22,538 bases of DNA from a virus, in IMG/VR virus record IMGVR_UViG_3300044632_002106, positions 1 through 22,538 of that record; one strand, given 5' to 3'. Below the pieces are notes generated by a model. It was not told where the DNA came from. It did no database searches and saw nothing but the letters and a program-made list of their open reading frames with translations. This document shows, one piece after another, positions 1 to 6,351 of this stretch. Positions within the stretch are counted from its first letter, which is position 1. Each line of letters begins with the position of its first letter. The translations under genes and the position numbers were made by a program.

Positions 1-461
1 TTTTCCAATTTACGCTGTTTGGTTTCTTTGATCTTAATATCGAACCAGTTCATAGCGTAATTGAATTCTTCATCAGTAGTGCAGTTAAATATAGCCTCGT
101 GAAGATAGTCGTGCGCCTCCTGGTCATCTTCTTCTAAACCCAGGCTCTCTGCGAGTTCATTATATAATTTGTCGCTAGCAGCCTGATTTTTGCTGACCTG
201 CTCTCTAATGACTTTTACTTTGAATTTGTCGTTCGGTTCCATTGTCTCGGGTATTTCAAACCAGCTTAAGCAAAACTTATATGCTGGGAATTCTTTTAAA
301 ACTACTGCTGTCCAACTAGACGCACTGCTTGTATAGGCTACGGTATATTCCTCGCCAGGCTTCAACAGCTTACCGGCTGCTTTGCTAGCTTCCACATACC
401 AAAAGAGGTCTACACCCTTAAACCTTACTTTACTTCCAGGCTCAGGTATTAGTGTTTTCAT
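1..461 (-). CDS. Hypothetical phage protein, 3' end outside the window
   Basis: The frame is open from ATG at 461 to the left edge, giving at least 153 residues that begin MKTLIPEPGSKVRF. The first 70 or so residues look like a compact beta-rich domain (VRFKGVDLFWYV, EEYTVAYTSS, KFCLSWFEIP). The rest is acidic and helical (LAESLGLEEDDQEAHDYLHEAIF). The start codon overlaps the TGA of the gene at 458-664 in an ATGA, which suggests translational coupling and supports this start. I do not recognise the family. The C-terminus is missing because the window ends. Confidence 0.75.
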   Translation of the reverse strand, partial: MKTLIPEPGSKVRFKGVDLFWYVEASKAAGKLLKPGEEYTVAYTSSASSWTAVVLKEFPAYKFCLSWFEIPETMEPNDKFKVKVIREQVSKNQAASDKLYNELAESLGLEEDDQEAHDYLHEAIFNCTTDEEFNYAMNWFDIKIKETKQRKLE

Positions 462-664
462 ACATCGTCATTCTCGTTTTCAGAGACATACTTATCTAGT
501 AGGTCTGTCTTTTGATCTAGCTCTTCCTGCATTTTCTCTAGCAGGTCTGTCTTTTCATCTAGTTCATCCTGCATTTTCTCTATAGCATAATCATGTGCTT
601 CTAGAATATTACTTAGGAGGCTTTCGATTTGATTTACGAAGTCTTTTACTGTTGTATTAGGCAT
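458..664 (-). CDS. Small coiled-coil protein with an internal 14-residue repeat
   Basis: Encodes 68 residues. Residues 1-28 are helical (VNQIESLLSNILEAHDYAI). They are followed by two near-identical 14-residue units, EKMQDELDEKTDLL and EKMQEELDQKTDLL, each two heptads with hydrophobic residues at a/d positions, so a parallel coiled coil is likely. The tail is acidic (SENENDDV). The ATG at 664 lies 2 nt after the TAA of the preceding gene (TAATTATG), and the stop forms an ATGA overlap with the next gene, so it sits inside a tightly coupled operon. Function is unknown. An oligomerisation or accessory role is only a guess from the coiled coil. Confidence 0.75.
   Translation of the reverse strand: MPNTTVKDFVNQIESLLSNILEAHDYAIEKMQDELDEKTDLLEKMQEELDQKTDLLDKYVSENENDDV
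501..584 (-). repeat. Two tandem 42-bp direct repeats inside a coiled-coil gene
   Basis: Units at 501-542 and 543-584 differ at only a few bases and keep the reading frame. Each codes for 14 residues, two heptads. This looks like an in-frame tandem duplication that lengthened the coiled coil by about 2 nm without breaking register. Confidence 0.85.
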
Positions 665-666
665 AA

Positions 667-957
667 TTACTGTGTGTTTTTATTTTTAAGTTTCAGGTAT
701 TCTTCAATAGCATCTTCTGCGTGCTTGATCTGCCTATCATTTCTATCGTATCCTTTACCCCATAAGGATAATTGATGCACAAATTCATGAGCGTAATCCA
801 CTAGAGCTTCTGCGCATTTTTCCCAATTTTTAATATCTTCTCGCTGCTTGTCGATGATGGCAGCATAATCTTTGAGAAGTTGATCTCTCGTCATATATCT
901 ATCTTCAGCCAAAGCATCAATACCTTCTTTTAATTCACTCATAAGATTACGCTCCAT
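667..957 (-). CDS. Hypothetical helical phage protein
   Basis: Encodes 96 residues, mostly predicted helix and charged (MTRDQLLKDYAAIIDKQREDIKNWEKCAEALVDYAHEFVHQ), with one Cys and several Trp. ATG at 957 follows the TAA of the upstream gene after one base (TAATATG), which supports this start. An internal ATG at 942 has GGAG 9 nt upstream and could be used instead, giving 91 residues. No family recognised. It belongs to the coupled small-gene run at the left of the window. Confidence 0.72.
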   Translation of the reverse strand: MERNLMSELKEGIDALAEDRYMTRDQLLKDYAAIIDKQREDIKNWEKCAEALVDYAHEFVHQLSLWGKGYDRNDRQIKHAEDAIEEYLKLKNKNTQ

Positions 958-958
958 A

Positions 959-1159
959 TTAATAAGAAGCTATTTGATCTCCAATATACCATATCATAGC
1001 AGTAAGTTTATTGAGGTCTGCTTCACGGCCATTATAAGGATCTAGAATTCCGCCAATATCATCGCTCAGCTTAGATTCAATTACATGAATCATCGATTCA
1101 GCAATTATATTCAATTCTTTCTTTTGTTCGTCTGATAGTTTGTAGTTTGAGTGTCCCAT
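959..1159 (-). CDS. Hypothetical small phage protein
   Basis: Encodes 66 residues beginning MGHSNYKLSDEQKKELN. A longer in-frame start exists at 1180, but ATG at 1159 is preferred. It has AGGAG 5 nt upstream and follows the TAA of the 48-residue gene after a single base (TAATATG), whereas the longer form would overlap that gene. The protein is helical and acidic with a terminal aromatic stretch (MIWYIGDQIASY). Function unknown. Confidence 0.72.
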   Translation of the reverse strand: MGHSNYKLSDEQKKELNIIAESMIHVIESKLSDDIGGILDPYNGREADLNKLTAMIWYIGDQIASY

Positions 1160-1160
1160 A

Positions 1161-1307
1161 TTATCTCCTGTATTTTCCATATGTGTCTTCGGTCACTTCC
1201 CATCCAACAAAACAAGTAACCTTTTCCCAAATTGGTGGAAGATAAGATAGCTGAATGTTTACTTCGTCGGTCTTTTTTATTGTTTCGCCAATGTTTAAAA
1301 ATCTCAT
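1161..1307 (-). CDS. Hypothetical 48-residue phage protein
   Basis: A short reading frame starting MRFLNIGETIKKTDEVNIQL and ending WEVTEDTYGKYRR. It fills exactly the space between its neighbours. Its ATG follows the upstream TAA after one base (TAATATG), and its own TAA lies one base before the next ATG. That fit and the balanced composition, with a plausible beta-strand core around IWEKVTCFVGW, argue it is a real gene. Its last codons carry the AGGAG Shine-Dalgarno of the downstream gene. Family unknown. Confidence 0.68.
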   Translation of the reverse strand: MRFLNIGETIKKTDEVNIQLSYLPPIWEKVTCFVGWEVTEDTYGKYRR

Positions 1308-1308
1308 A

Positions 1309-1548
1309 TTATTTTGGTTCAATTTTATACTTTGATGCATATACTACTTCTGTATAAGAATAACGCGGTGTATCATCGTTCTTATTAACAAAGATAACAT
1401 CTTGCCTGCCAGTTAACACCTCAAACAAATGTTGAGCATCATCATTCTCCAAAACTAGAGTATTTTGAACCCCTTCTATCACATAAGAGATCTTAATCTT
1501 GGTGAAGCGAAACCCCCATTTTTGTTCTGCATATACTTGAATGCTCAT
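1309..1548 (-). CDS. Hypothetical small phage protein
   Basis: The form chosen has 79 residues, starting MSIQVYAEQKWGFRFTKIKIS. An in-frame ATG at 1578 would add MGRRLKTKND but would overlap the upstream gene by 16 nt. Overlaps of 14-20 nt occur elsewhere in this window, so the longer form cannot be excluded. Alternating hydrophobic segments (FRFTKIKISYVI, NTLVLEND, QDVIFVNK, YTEVVYASKYKIE) suggest a small beta-rich fold. No family recognised. The stop is one base before the next start. Confidence 0.68.
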   Translation of the reverse strand: MSIQVYAEQKWGFRFTKIKISYVIEGVQNTLVLENDDAQHLFEVLTGRQDVIFVNKNDDTPRYSYTEVVYASKYKIEPK

Positions 1549-1562
1549 ATCATTTTTAGTTT

Positions 1563-1805
1563 TTAATCTCCTTCCCATTTGCCTATTGTGCGAAGAAAAG
1601 CTTGTGCTCGCTGACGAGCTGTTGCATAAATTGGTCCCGTTCTACTCATAAACCCACCAAGCCACCTAGGATAAAAGATTTCACTCTGATCCTGAGTTAG
1701 TGTCTTTTCTGCCTCATGCATAGCGTTGAGATCCTGGGTGTAATTACCGTGACCAGCGCAATTTGTCGCGTTGGCAATTGCCACATTAATCTGTTCGTCT
1801 GTCAT
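1563..1805 (-). CDS. Phage ABA-sandwich domain protein
   Basis: Encodes 80 residues. The layout MTDEQINVAIA (1-11), then DLNAMHEAEKTL (25-36), then an ATARQRAQAFLRTIGKW C-terminus matches my recollection of the phage ABA-sandwich family. Those proteins typically read D-L-N-A-M-H-E-A-E in the middle and A-T-A-x-x-R-A-E-A-F-L-x-x-G-K-W at the end. Members are small alpha/beta proteins found in phages and prophages with no assigned biochemical role. The ATG at 1805 overlaps the TGA of the upstream gene in an ATGA, indicating coupling. Assignment is from recalled motifs, not a search. Confidence 0.72.
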   Translation of the reverse strand: MTDEQINVAIANATNCAGHGNYTQDLNAMHEAEKTLTQDQSEIFYPRWLGGFMSRTGPIYATARQRAQAFLRTIGKWEGD

Positions 1806-2140
1806 TTTTTATTTGCTTCTATGAGTTTATCTGCCTGCTCGATCCACCAACCATCATCACAAACATCTTCTGATCGGTAGTCTGAGTTTGCGAACCATGC
1901 TGATTTGAACATGGCTGCAATCTCTAGTCTAGATGGCTCTGGTTTGATCATTTTCGTGACGTCAGGAATATGATCCTTCAATACATTCAGCTCAGCTAGC
2001 AATTCTCCACGCTGCGTGAGCAGATCATTTGAGATGCCTTCTTGTATCTCTATTCTTGCTTTTAAGCGCTTCACTTCACTCTGTGCTGCGTCTCGTTCTT
2101 TAATGAGTCTTAAAAATTCCAGTTCATCTTCGTTCATCAT
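1802..2140 (-). CDS. Coiled-coil phage protein with conserved C-terminal tail
   Basis: Encodes 112 residues. Residues 3-58 form a long charged helix (LEFLRLIKERDAAQSEVKRLKARIEI...LLAELNVLKDHI), probably a coiled coil. The C-terminal 45 residues (PSRLEIAAMFKSAW, then WWIEQADKLIEA) resemble a short tail I recall from many phage hypothetical proteins, with R-L-E-I-A-A early and W-W-I-E-Q-A-D near the end. It starts ATGATG, either codon possible, overlapping the upstream TGA. It is coupled to the ABA-sandwich gene by an ATGA overlap. Function unknown. Confidence 0.72.
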   Translation of the reverse strand: MMNEDELEFLRLIKERDAAQSEVKRLKARIEIQEGISNDLLTQRGELLAELNVLKDHIPDVTKMIKPEPSRLEIAAMFKSAWFANSDYRSEDVCDDGWWIEQADKLIEANKK

Positions 2141-2355
2141 AGGTTATTCAGGTTCCAGAAGTTACGATTAATAATTTCTTGTTGTTGTTCTTCAGTAAGC
2201 TCACCGTTACCAACGCGGTGAGCGTAGCTCCAACTGTCTGCATTATTCAATAATGCTCGAATACCGGGGCCGTTCCCGGAAATTGTCATCATATTGATGT
2301 TGTGCAGAAACTGCTCGTATTGAGCTACCTTCTCTTCTAGTGTAGGTGTATTCAT
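2137..2355 (-). CDS. Hypothetical small phage protein
   Basis: Encodes 72 residues starting MNTPTLEEKVAQYEQFLHNIN. It is Asn/Gln-rich, with helices at both ends and a Gly/Asn-rich centre (ISGNGPGIRALLNNADSW). Its ATG follows the upstream TAG after one base (TAGTATG), and its TGA overlaps the next start. No family recognised. Gene reality rests on the tight spacing and normal composition. Confidence 0.68.
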   Translation of the reverse strand: MNTPTLEEKVAQYEQFLHNINMMTISGNGPGIRALLNNADSWSYAHRVGNGELTEEQQQEIINRNFWNLNNL

Positions 2356-2356
2356 A

Positions 2357-2638
2357 CTAATACGTAATTTTTAGACTATCTAATCTGTCTTCTATTGTTC
2401 TTAAGCTGTTCTTAAGTTCATCGATGCTCTCGTCATATTCGACCAGCTGAGTCAAAAACAAACTGACTTTTTGCTCTTCACTAAGTTTACTCCAAAAGTT
2501 TTTGATAAAAGCATCAGCGTTGGTGATGCGATACTCATTAAAGGATATAATTTCAATACCTAGATTTTCAATTAGTTTAACTGATAGTCTACCGTGATTT
2601 GGATAGATGCTTTTTAATATAGATTTATCGATTTTCAT
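2357..2638 (-). CDS. Hypothetical phage protein
   Basis: Encodes 93 residues beginning MKIDKSILKSIYPNHGRLSV. The C-terminal 35 residues are a likely amphipathic helix or coiled coil (YDESIDELKNSLRTIEDRLDSLKI). Its ATG overlaps the TGA of the 195-residue gene upstream in an ATGA, so the two are probably co-translated. Family not recognised. Confidence 0.7.
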   Translation of the reverse strand: MKIDKSILKSIYPNHGRLSVKLIENLGIEIISFNEYRITNADAFIKNFWSKLSEEQKVSLFLTQLVEYDESIDELKNSLRTIEDRLDSLKITY

Positions 2639-3222
2639 TCTTCTTTTAAATGTGGTGTTGCGAAGTCAACTTCATCTAGATTAGCTTGCGGTCTATCTGC
2701 TAACAATCTTTTCCATTCTTCAAATCTGGTAATCTGAATTTCTGAATCTATACGGTATTGTTTAACTGCTTCGATATACTCATAAGCATTATTAAAAATC
2801 ACCATCTCATTCTCGTGAAGAGGAAGCATTCCTCTTTCTTTTTTAAATGCATTTAATCTTTCATACAATGCCTTTTCACTTTTTGATATGAAATCATCAA
2901 TCTTAATCTCCCATCGAGATTGAAACACGATAATTGGACAATGATTGTTTATCTGCACAAATGCAATATCACCATCATCAGTCAATGAGTGATATATATT
3001 GTTGCACAGAATTTCAAAGTCGTGTGCGTTTTCGTAAAAATATTTAAACCTATCATGTTCTGCTATCATGGCATATCTATCTTCGCTATCATAAATAAAC
3101 CTGCACAGCGTTGCGGCTGCTTTATATTCAGGATACTCTTGAGTCTCAACGTCAATCATGTGCTTGATTGATCTGATGGCTTTTCTGTGATTTTTTTCTA
3201 ATAATTTGATAAAATCAGACAT
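2635..3222 (-). CDS. Hypothetical phage protein, 195 residues
   Basis: Starts MSDFIKLLEKNHRKAIRSIKHM. A TTG at 3243 would add seven residues, but the ATG at 3222 is the simpler start. The protein is alpha/beta with many aromatic residues (YAMIAEHDRFKYFYENAH, DIAFVQINNHCPIIVFQ) and a charged helical C-terminal half. The stretch DGDIAFVQINNHCPIIVFQSRWEIKI may be a beta-sheet core. I do not recognise the fold. It ends in an ATGA overlap with the next gene and lies 31 nt after the upstream stop. Confidence 0.7.
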   Translation of the reverse strand: MSDFIKLLEKNHRKAIRSIKHMIDVETQEYPEYKAAATLCRFIYDSEDRYAMIAEHDRFKYFYENAHDFEILCNNIYHSLTDDGDIAFVQINNHCPIIVFQSRWEIKIDDFISKSEKALYERLNAFKKERGMLPLHENEMVIFNNAYEYIEAVKQYRIDSEIQITRFEEWKRLLADRPQANLDEVDFATPHLKEE

Positions 3223-3253
3223 ATTATTCTCTAGTTTACTCAAATGTTAGATT

Positions 3254-3499
3254 TTAATCATTTTGATCGAGTTTCATAAGAGTGTAACCTTGCTGATCTT
3301 TCATCAGGTGTTTAAATACCTTCAAAGTAGCATCCAGGAACTCAATTTGATCTGATTCTGGCACATGATTTAGATATCTATTCAGTACTAGATACAGTAT
3401 TCCTCCACACAAATCAGGATCGAAATGATGTCTTTTGAAATGAAGAGTAGCTGCGTTTGTTTCAGGATCTTTAGATATTTTAAGAATTATTTTTTCCAT
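3254..3499 (-). CDS. Hypothetical small phage protein
   Basis: Encodes 81 residues: an N-terminal beta segment (MEKIILKISKDPETNAATLHFKRH) followed by two helices (LCGGILYLVLNRYLNHV and QIEFLDATLKVFKHLMKDQQ). Its ATG is 2 nt after the TAA of the 59-residue gene. Family unknown. Confidence 0.7.
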   Translation of the reverse strand: MEKIILKISKDPETNAATLHFKRHHFDPDLCGGILYLVLNRYLNHVPESDQIEFLDATLKVFKHLMKDQQGYTLMKLDQND

Positions 3500-3501
3500 A
3501 A

Positions 3502-3681
3502 TTATTCTGGTTCTATTATTTCAAACGTATAACCGTCTTCTGCTTTGTATGTAGGATAGAGTTCTCTTATCTCTCTCCGCATGCTTTCTTTGTCTTGTCT
3601 ATCGTACTCATACGAGCCGACTATCCTTTTGCCGCTTTTGGTGCGTTTGTCTTTTATGTATATGTTTAATATATAGGTCAT
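3502..3681 (-). CDS. Hypothetical 59-residue phage protein
   Basis: Reading frame MTYILNIYIKDKRTKSGKRI...GYTFEIIEPE. It has beta segments at both ends and a basic, Arg-rich helix (YDRQDKESMRREIRELYPTY) between them, a beta-alpha-beta-like pattern. It is packed between neighbours, 1 nt after the upstream TAG and 2 nt before the next ATG, which supports coding. The family is not recognised. Confidence 0.65.
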   Translation of the reverse strand: MTYILNIYIKDKRTKSGKRIVGSYEYDRQDKESMRREIRELYPTYKAEDGYTFEIIEPE

Positions 3682-3682
3682 A

Positions 3683-3790
3683 CTAGTCTACATTATAGTG
3701 AATTAATAATGCCACTGTAGCCAGTATCATTACTGTAAGTACAAATGGCGTTGATAGTTTGTGTAATGCTACGATGTTATACGGTTCCAT
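3683..3790 (-). CDS. 35-residue single-span membrane protein
   Basis: Reading frame MEPYNIVALHKLSTPFVLTV followed by MILATVALLIHYNVD. Residues 13-32 form one strongly hydrophobic segment, so an inner-membrane micro-protein is likely. The ATG lies inside the end of the exonuclease gene, a 14-nt overlap in another frame. The TAG is one base from the next ATG (TAGTATG). Overlap plus tight spacing suggests coupled translation. It could be a membrane-disturbing or superinfection-type peptide, but nothing in the sequence specifies that. Confidence 0.6.
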   Translation of the reverse strand: MEPYNIVALHKLSTPFVLTVMILATVALLIHYNVD

Positions 3791-4883
3791 AGATTGTTGC
3801 TTTGTAGTTATCTAATACCATCTTAGGATCTGCTTCTGTCAGAAGCTTGCTAGCTAGGTCAAACACAAGATCAGCGTTTTCCAATGAGGATGTCATCTGT
3901 TTGAGTACAGCCTCAATTCTATCCATTGTTTTAAGCTCTGACCTAATGTTGACCATCTCTTCATTACCTTCCTTGTCCTCTTTAACCTTGGTCATGCGTA
4001 CATAGCCAATATCATAGAGGAAATTCAGGTTATTGCCCACTTCTGAGCCTTTGTATATCTTTACCAGAAATACAGGTCGTTTAGCTTCTTGCTTGTACGC
4101 CTCGTATTTCTTCTTTAGCTCGACCAGGTAGTCGCTCTCAGGAGCCACATGATCATGAATCTCAATGGTTACGTACTTCCTAGGTAAAGTGTACTCTACG
4201 GTGGAAAGCTTTTGTCCATCATAATAGTACAAACCAGGTTTAGAGGTCTCGTTGGCTGCTGTTACACCAAGACTGCCGCAATAGCCTACAAACAACTCCT
4301 TATTGCAGGTATTATCGAAGTAGCGCATCTCCCTACGGATATGAATGTCACCCAATAATATTCCCTCAATACTTCCACACTGGTTAGACAGGTCCAGATC
4401 TTTTATACTAATCTTTTTCTTGTCTTCACAGAAAGGCCATAGCTCAGGAACCTGCTGATGCATGAATATCCACTTAACAGTGTCTTTAGCTCGCTTATTC
4501 AGCTCATGGTTAATTAGAGCAATTACGTCAGCAGGGTTATCATTATAGTCTACACCTACAAAACTATCGAAGTTATTAACACTGTGAAACCCGCACACAT
4601 GCTCCCAGGTGGCACCGTTTACTGGTTTACTATGGTCACCAGCAATAGCCAGAGGTGTTACATCTGCACTGAGCCTGGACAGTTCTTCACTTACAAAACG
4701 AATTGTTTCGCTATTTGGTCTATTATTATCAAATAGGTCACCGACGCTAATAAGATAGTCTACACCAAGCTCCATAGCTTTATCTATAACCATCTTAAAC
4801 AATTCTCGATTGTCCTGCTCAAGTTCAGGGATGTTATAGAGTTTACTCTCTAGATGCTGGTCACTAAATGCTAGAAATTTCAT
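3777..4883 (-). CDS. SbcD/Mre11-like metallophosphoesterase (T4 gp47-like)
   Basis: Encodes 368 residues of the calcineurin-like phosphoesterase fold, in the SbcD/Mre11/T4 gp47 group that processes DNA ends with a two-metal nuclease site. Visible motifs: D8-x-H10 (FSDQH), G48-D49-L-F-D52, the Asn-His motif position as G82-D83-H84-S85, H142 (IFMHQQ) and the last motif as G178-D179-I-H181. In the family the third motif is normally GNHD/E and the last GHxH, so two usual metal ligands (Asn and His) are both Asp here. No SbcC/gp46 partner lies in the window. It starts inside the 3' end of the upstream gene with a 20-nt overlap. A role in phage recombination or replication is inferred from the family. 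Confidence 0.85.
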   Translation of the reverse strand: MKFLAFSDQHLESKLYNIPELEQDNRELFKMVIDKAMELGVDYLISVGDLFDNNRPNSETIRFVSEELSRLSADVTPLAIAGDHSKPVNGATWEHVCGFHSVNNFDSFVGVDYNDNPADVIALINHELNKRAKDTVKWIFMHQQVPELWPFCEDKKKISIKDLDLSNQCGSIEGILLGDIHIRREMRYFDNTCNKELFVGYCGSLGVTAANETSKPGLYYYDGQKLSTVEYTLPRKYVTIEIHDHVAPESDYLVELKKKYEAYKQEAKRPVFLVKIYKGSEVGNNLNFLYDIGYVRMTKVKEDKEGNEEMVNIRSELKTMDRIEAVLKQMTSSLENADLVFDLASKLLTEADPKMVLDNYKATIYGTV

Positions 4884-5055
4884 ATTTGTTTACTTTTGTT
4901 TGAATTTTTACTGTATACTCGGCCGAAAACGCTTTAGGCATATTATTTATTGCCCCCAAAAATAAAGGAAGCCCGTTTGGTTTCACGGCCCATGCTCCTT
5001 TTTCCTTTAGGCGTTTTAAATTTCTTGCGAATGCTTTGCTTCCTGATTTTTTCAT
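4864..5055 (-). CDS. Small basic hypothetical protein
   Basis: Encodes 63 residues starting MKKSGSKAFARNLKRLKEKG. The N-terminal third is strongly basic and helical, which is compatible with nucleic-acid contact. The rest is neutral (LPLFLGAINNMPKAFSAEYTVKI). It overlaps the exonuclease gene start by 20 nt and begins 5 nt after the upstream stop, so it is probably co-transcribed with the exonuclease. Family unknown. Confidence 0.62.
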   Translation of the reverse strand: MKKSGSKAFARNLKRLKEKGAWAVKPNGLPLFLGAINNMPKAFSAEYTVKIQTKVNKYEISSI

Positions 5056-5060
5056 ATTAG

Positions 5061-5447
5061 TTATGATAGTTTTCTATACTCTGGTTCTTCTGGTTTTACT
5101 TCTCTAAGCTTAGGCTTGGCTTTTGTTGCTTTTAAAGTGGGGTTGAAAATATCTTTAAAGTTAGGTACTGCTATCTTTTCTCCGTTTTTTAAAAACCTAA
5201 ATCCTGCCTTTTGCTTCTCACACAGGATAGATTTATGCATACTGAGGGCTGCTTCCTGGTGCTCTGTTTGTAATCTTATCCTGCTGGATATTTTTTTCCT
5301 CTGGTGTTTTTGAGGATTAGTCCTAACACTGTGAGTCAATACTCTGTACATTTCGTCATCAGAGTTTAACTCTACTACAACTACCTTTCCTGCATGTCTG
5401 CCATGATTGCTGTCACAGCACATTATTTCAATTAATAGTCTTTGCAT
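5061..5447 (-). CDS. Hypothetical basic phage protein
   Basis: Encodes 128 residues beginning MQRLLIEIMCCDSNHGRHAG. The first 40 residues are beta-like with CC and His (MCCDSNHGRHAGKVVVVELNSDD), the centre is basic (HQRKKISSRIRL), and the C-terminus is Lys/Pro/Glu-rich and probably disordered (KATKAKPKLREVKPEEPEY). A terminator-like hairpin ends only 5 nt before the ATG, so this gene may open a separate transcription unit or be controlled by that structure. Family not recognised. Confidence 0.68.
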   Translation of the reverse strand: MQRLLIEIMCCDSNHGRHAGKVVVVELNSDDEMYRVLTHSVRTNPQKHQRKKISSRIRLQTEHQEAALSMHKSILCEKQKAGFRFLKNGEKIAVPNFKDIFNPTLKATKAKPKLREVKPEEPEYRKLS

Positions 5448-5451
5448 ATAT

Positions 5452-5491
5452 AAAAATGTTCAACCCAACAGGGATCGGACCTGAAGGGTTG
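5452..5491 (-). terminator. Terminator-like hairpin just upstream of a start codon
   Basis: On the minus strand CAACCC (5491-5486) pairs with GGGTTG (5466-5461). After a 2x2 TT/TT internal loop, CAGG (5483-5480) pairs with CCTG (5472-5469) around a 7-nt loop. A U-run (5456-5452) follows after a few bases. The structure fits a rho-independent terminator for the 5500-9927 operon. Because it lies only 5 nt before the next ATG, it could also be an attenuator or translation-control element. Confidence 0.55.
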
Positions 5492-5499
5492 ATGTGGGT

Positions 5500-5760
5500 T
5501 TAGAGGGAAGCCGCGAAGCTCTCTTCTATTTTTTTATTTAGGTAATCTCGTTCCATATTGATTACCTCGCTCCTGATTGGACTGGTAGCTATGACTGCTC
5601 CCTCGAGATCTGTGGCTGACCATAATTGTGTTGTATGGTCGAACTCTACGTTAGATACTCGATTTACTTGCTTATTACCTAGAGAAGTTAGTCTGTCTAT
5701 AACATCGTCAGCCAGCCCGCTGACATTGCCATCTTTGTCTACGTATATGACTGTTTTCAT
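5500..5760 (-). CDS. Hypothetical protein downstream of DUF2997 gene
   Basis: Encodes 86 residues starting MKTVIYVDKDGNVSGLADDV. A TTG codon one position upstream is also in frame, but the ATG at 5760 overlaps the TGA of the DUF2997-like gene by one base (TGATG), a common reinitiation arrangement. It is a small beta-rich protein (IYVDKDGNV, VSNVEFDHTTQLWSATDLEGAVIATS) followed by a C-terminal helix (SEVINMERDYLNKKIEESF). It is the last gene before the hairpin at 5452-5491, so it closes the AAA+ operon. It may be a further small partner of that set. No family recognised. Confidence 0.7.
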   Translation of the reverse strand: MKTVIYVDKDGNVSGLADDVIDRLTSLGNKQVNRVSNVEFDHTTQLWSATDLEGAVIATSPIRSEVINMERDYLNKKIEESFAASL

Positions 5761-5960
5761 CAATGGCGTATACGCTCTGAATTATCAACGCTCACGGTAT
5801 CTTCGTATTCCTCAGTCATTCTGCGAGTAGACTCATCTGCTTTACCCAAGGCTTTTTCTATGAACTTGGTAGCCTCAAGGCATGACGATCCGTAGCCTTC
5901 AACTTTATCAACTACAACATCGCCATCTTTAGTAATTTTAAATACTATTTTTTTAGACAT
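5760..5960 (-). CDS. DUF2997-like protein
   Basis: Encodes 66 residues. The pattern is KKIVFKITKDGDVVVDKVEGYG, then S-C-L-E-A-T-K-F-I-E-K-A-L-G. It matches what I recall of DUF2997: an N-terminal beta-hairpin with DG, then G-x-x-C-L-x-x-T-x-x-L-E-x-x-L-G. A TTG start at 5975 is possible, but ATG at 5960 follows the upstream TAA after one base (TAATATG). In other genomes DUF2997 genes sit next to DUF1257 genes and AAA+ ATPases, and the same neighbours are seen here. Biochemical role unknown. Confidence 0.78.
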   Translation of the reverse strand: MSKKIVFKITKDGDVVVDKVEGYGSSCLEATKFIEKALGKADESTRRMTEEYEDTVSVDNSERIRH

Positions 5961-5961
5961 A

Positions 5962-6351
5962 TTATTTTTCGGCAATTACGACCAACTCTCCTGTAGGGAG
6001 TTCGCTTACCTTATATTCCAGGTCTTCTTCTCGCAAGCGCTTTTTAATTTCACTTAGCGAATAGCCTTGTTTGACTTTTTGTAGATTTTTGCCCAGGCTT
6101 TCTTCGATGCTGCGGTCAAAGAAGTCGCAAACAAAATAAGCGTTACCTTCGTTATCTAGGTTAACTCCTACATCATATCCTGTTGACTTAGGGTTTTTTG
6201 CTACATACTTGTGTATTTCCCCACGGCGCGGATCGCTTGGGTATGTTGTACATTTTGTATTCATCTCAATTTTCCACCCGAGCGCTTTAAACTGCTCTAA
6301 TAGATTATTGGTGTTTTTGAACTGTGTTTTGATGTCTACTGAGTGACTCAT
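5962..6351 (-). CDS. DUF1257 / Ycf35-like protein
   Basis: Encodes 129 residues. MSHSVDIKTQFKNTNNLLEQ then FKALGWKIE at the start, YDVGVNLDNEGNAYFVCDFF in the middle, and YSLSEIKKRLREEDLEYKV with TGELVVIAEK at the end follow the DUF1257/Ycf35 plan: S-H-x-x-x-I-K-T, a helix ending L-G-W, a D-I-G-F-like strand, V-A-D-W, then a Y-x-x-x-x-v helix and a final hairpin. Ycf35 is known from cyanobacteria and red-algal plastids, with no clear biochemical activity. It overlaps the upstream gene by ATGA. Its pairing with DUF2997 and a Ycf46-like ATPase suggests one functional unit. Confidence 0.78.
   Translation of the reverse strand: MSHSVDIKTQFKNTNNLLEQFKALGWKIEMNTKCTTYPSDPRRGEIHKYVAKNPKSTGYDVGVNLDNEGNAYFVCDFFDRSIEESLGKNLQKVKQGYSLSEIKKRLREEDLEYKVSELPTGELVVIAEK

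Noticed and set aside
5466-5491. Possible tRNA T-arm-like string (GGGATCGGACC)
   Set aside because: No acceptor, D or anticodon arm fits around it; the bases are explained by the terminator-like hairpin.
5961-5975. TTG start for the DUF2997-like protein
   Set aside because: Would overlap the DUF1257-like stop and add residues not in the family pattern; ATG at 5960 fits the stop-T-ATG junction.
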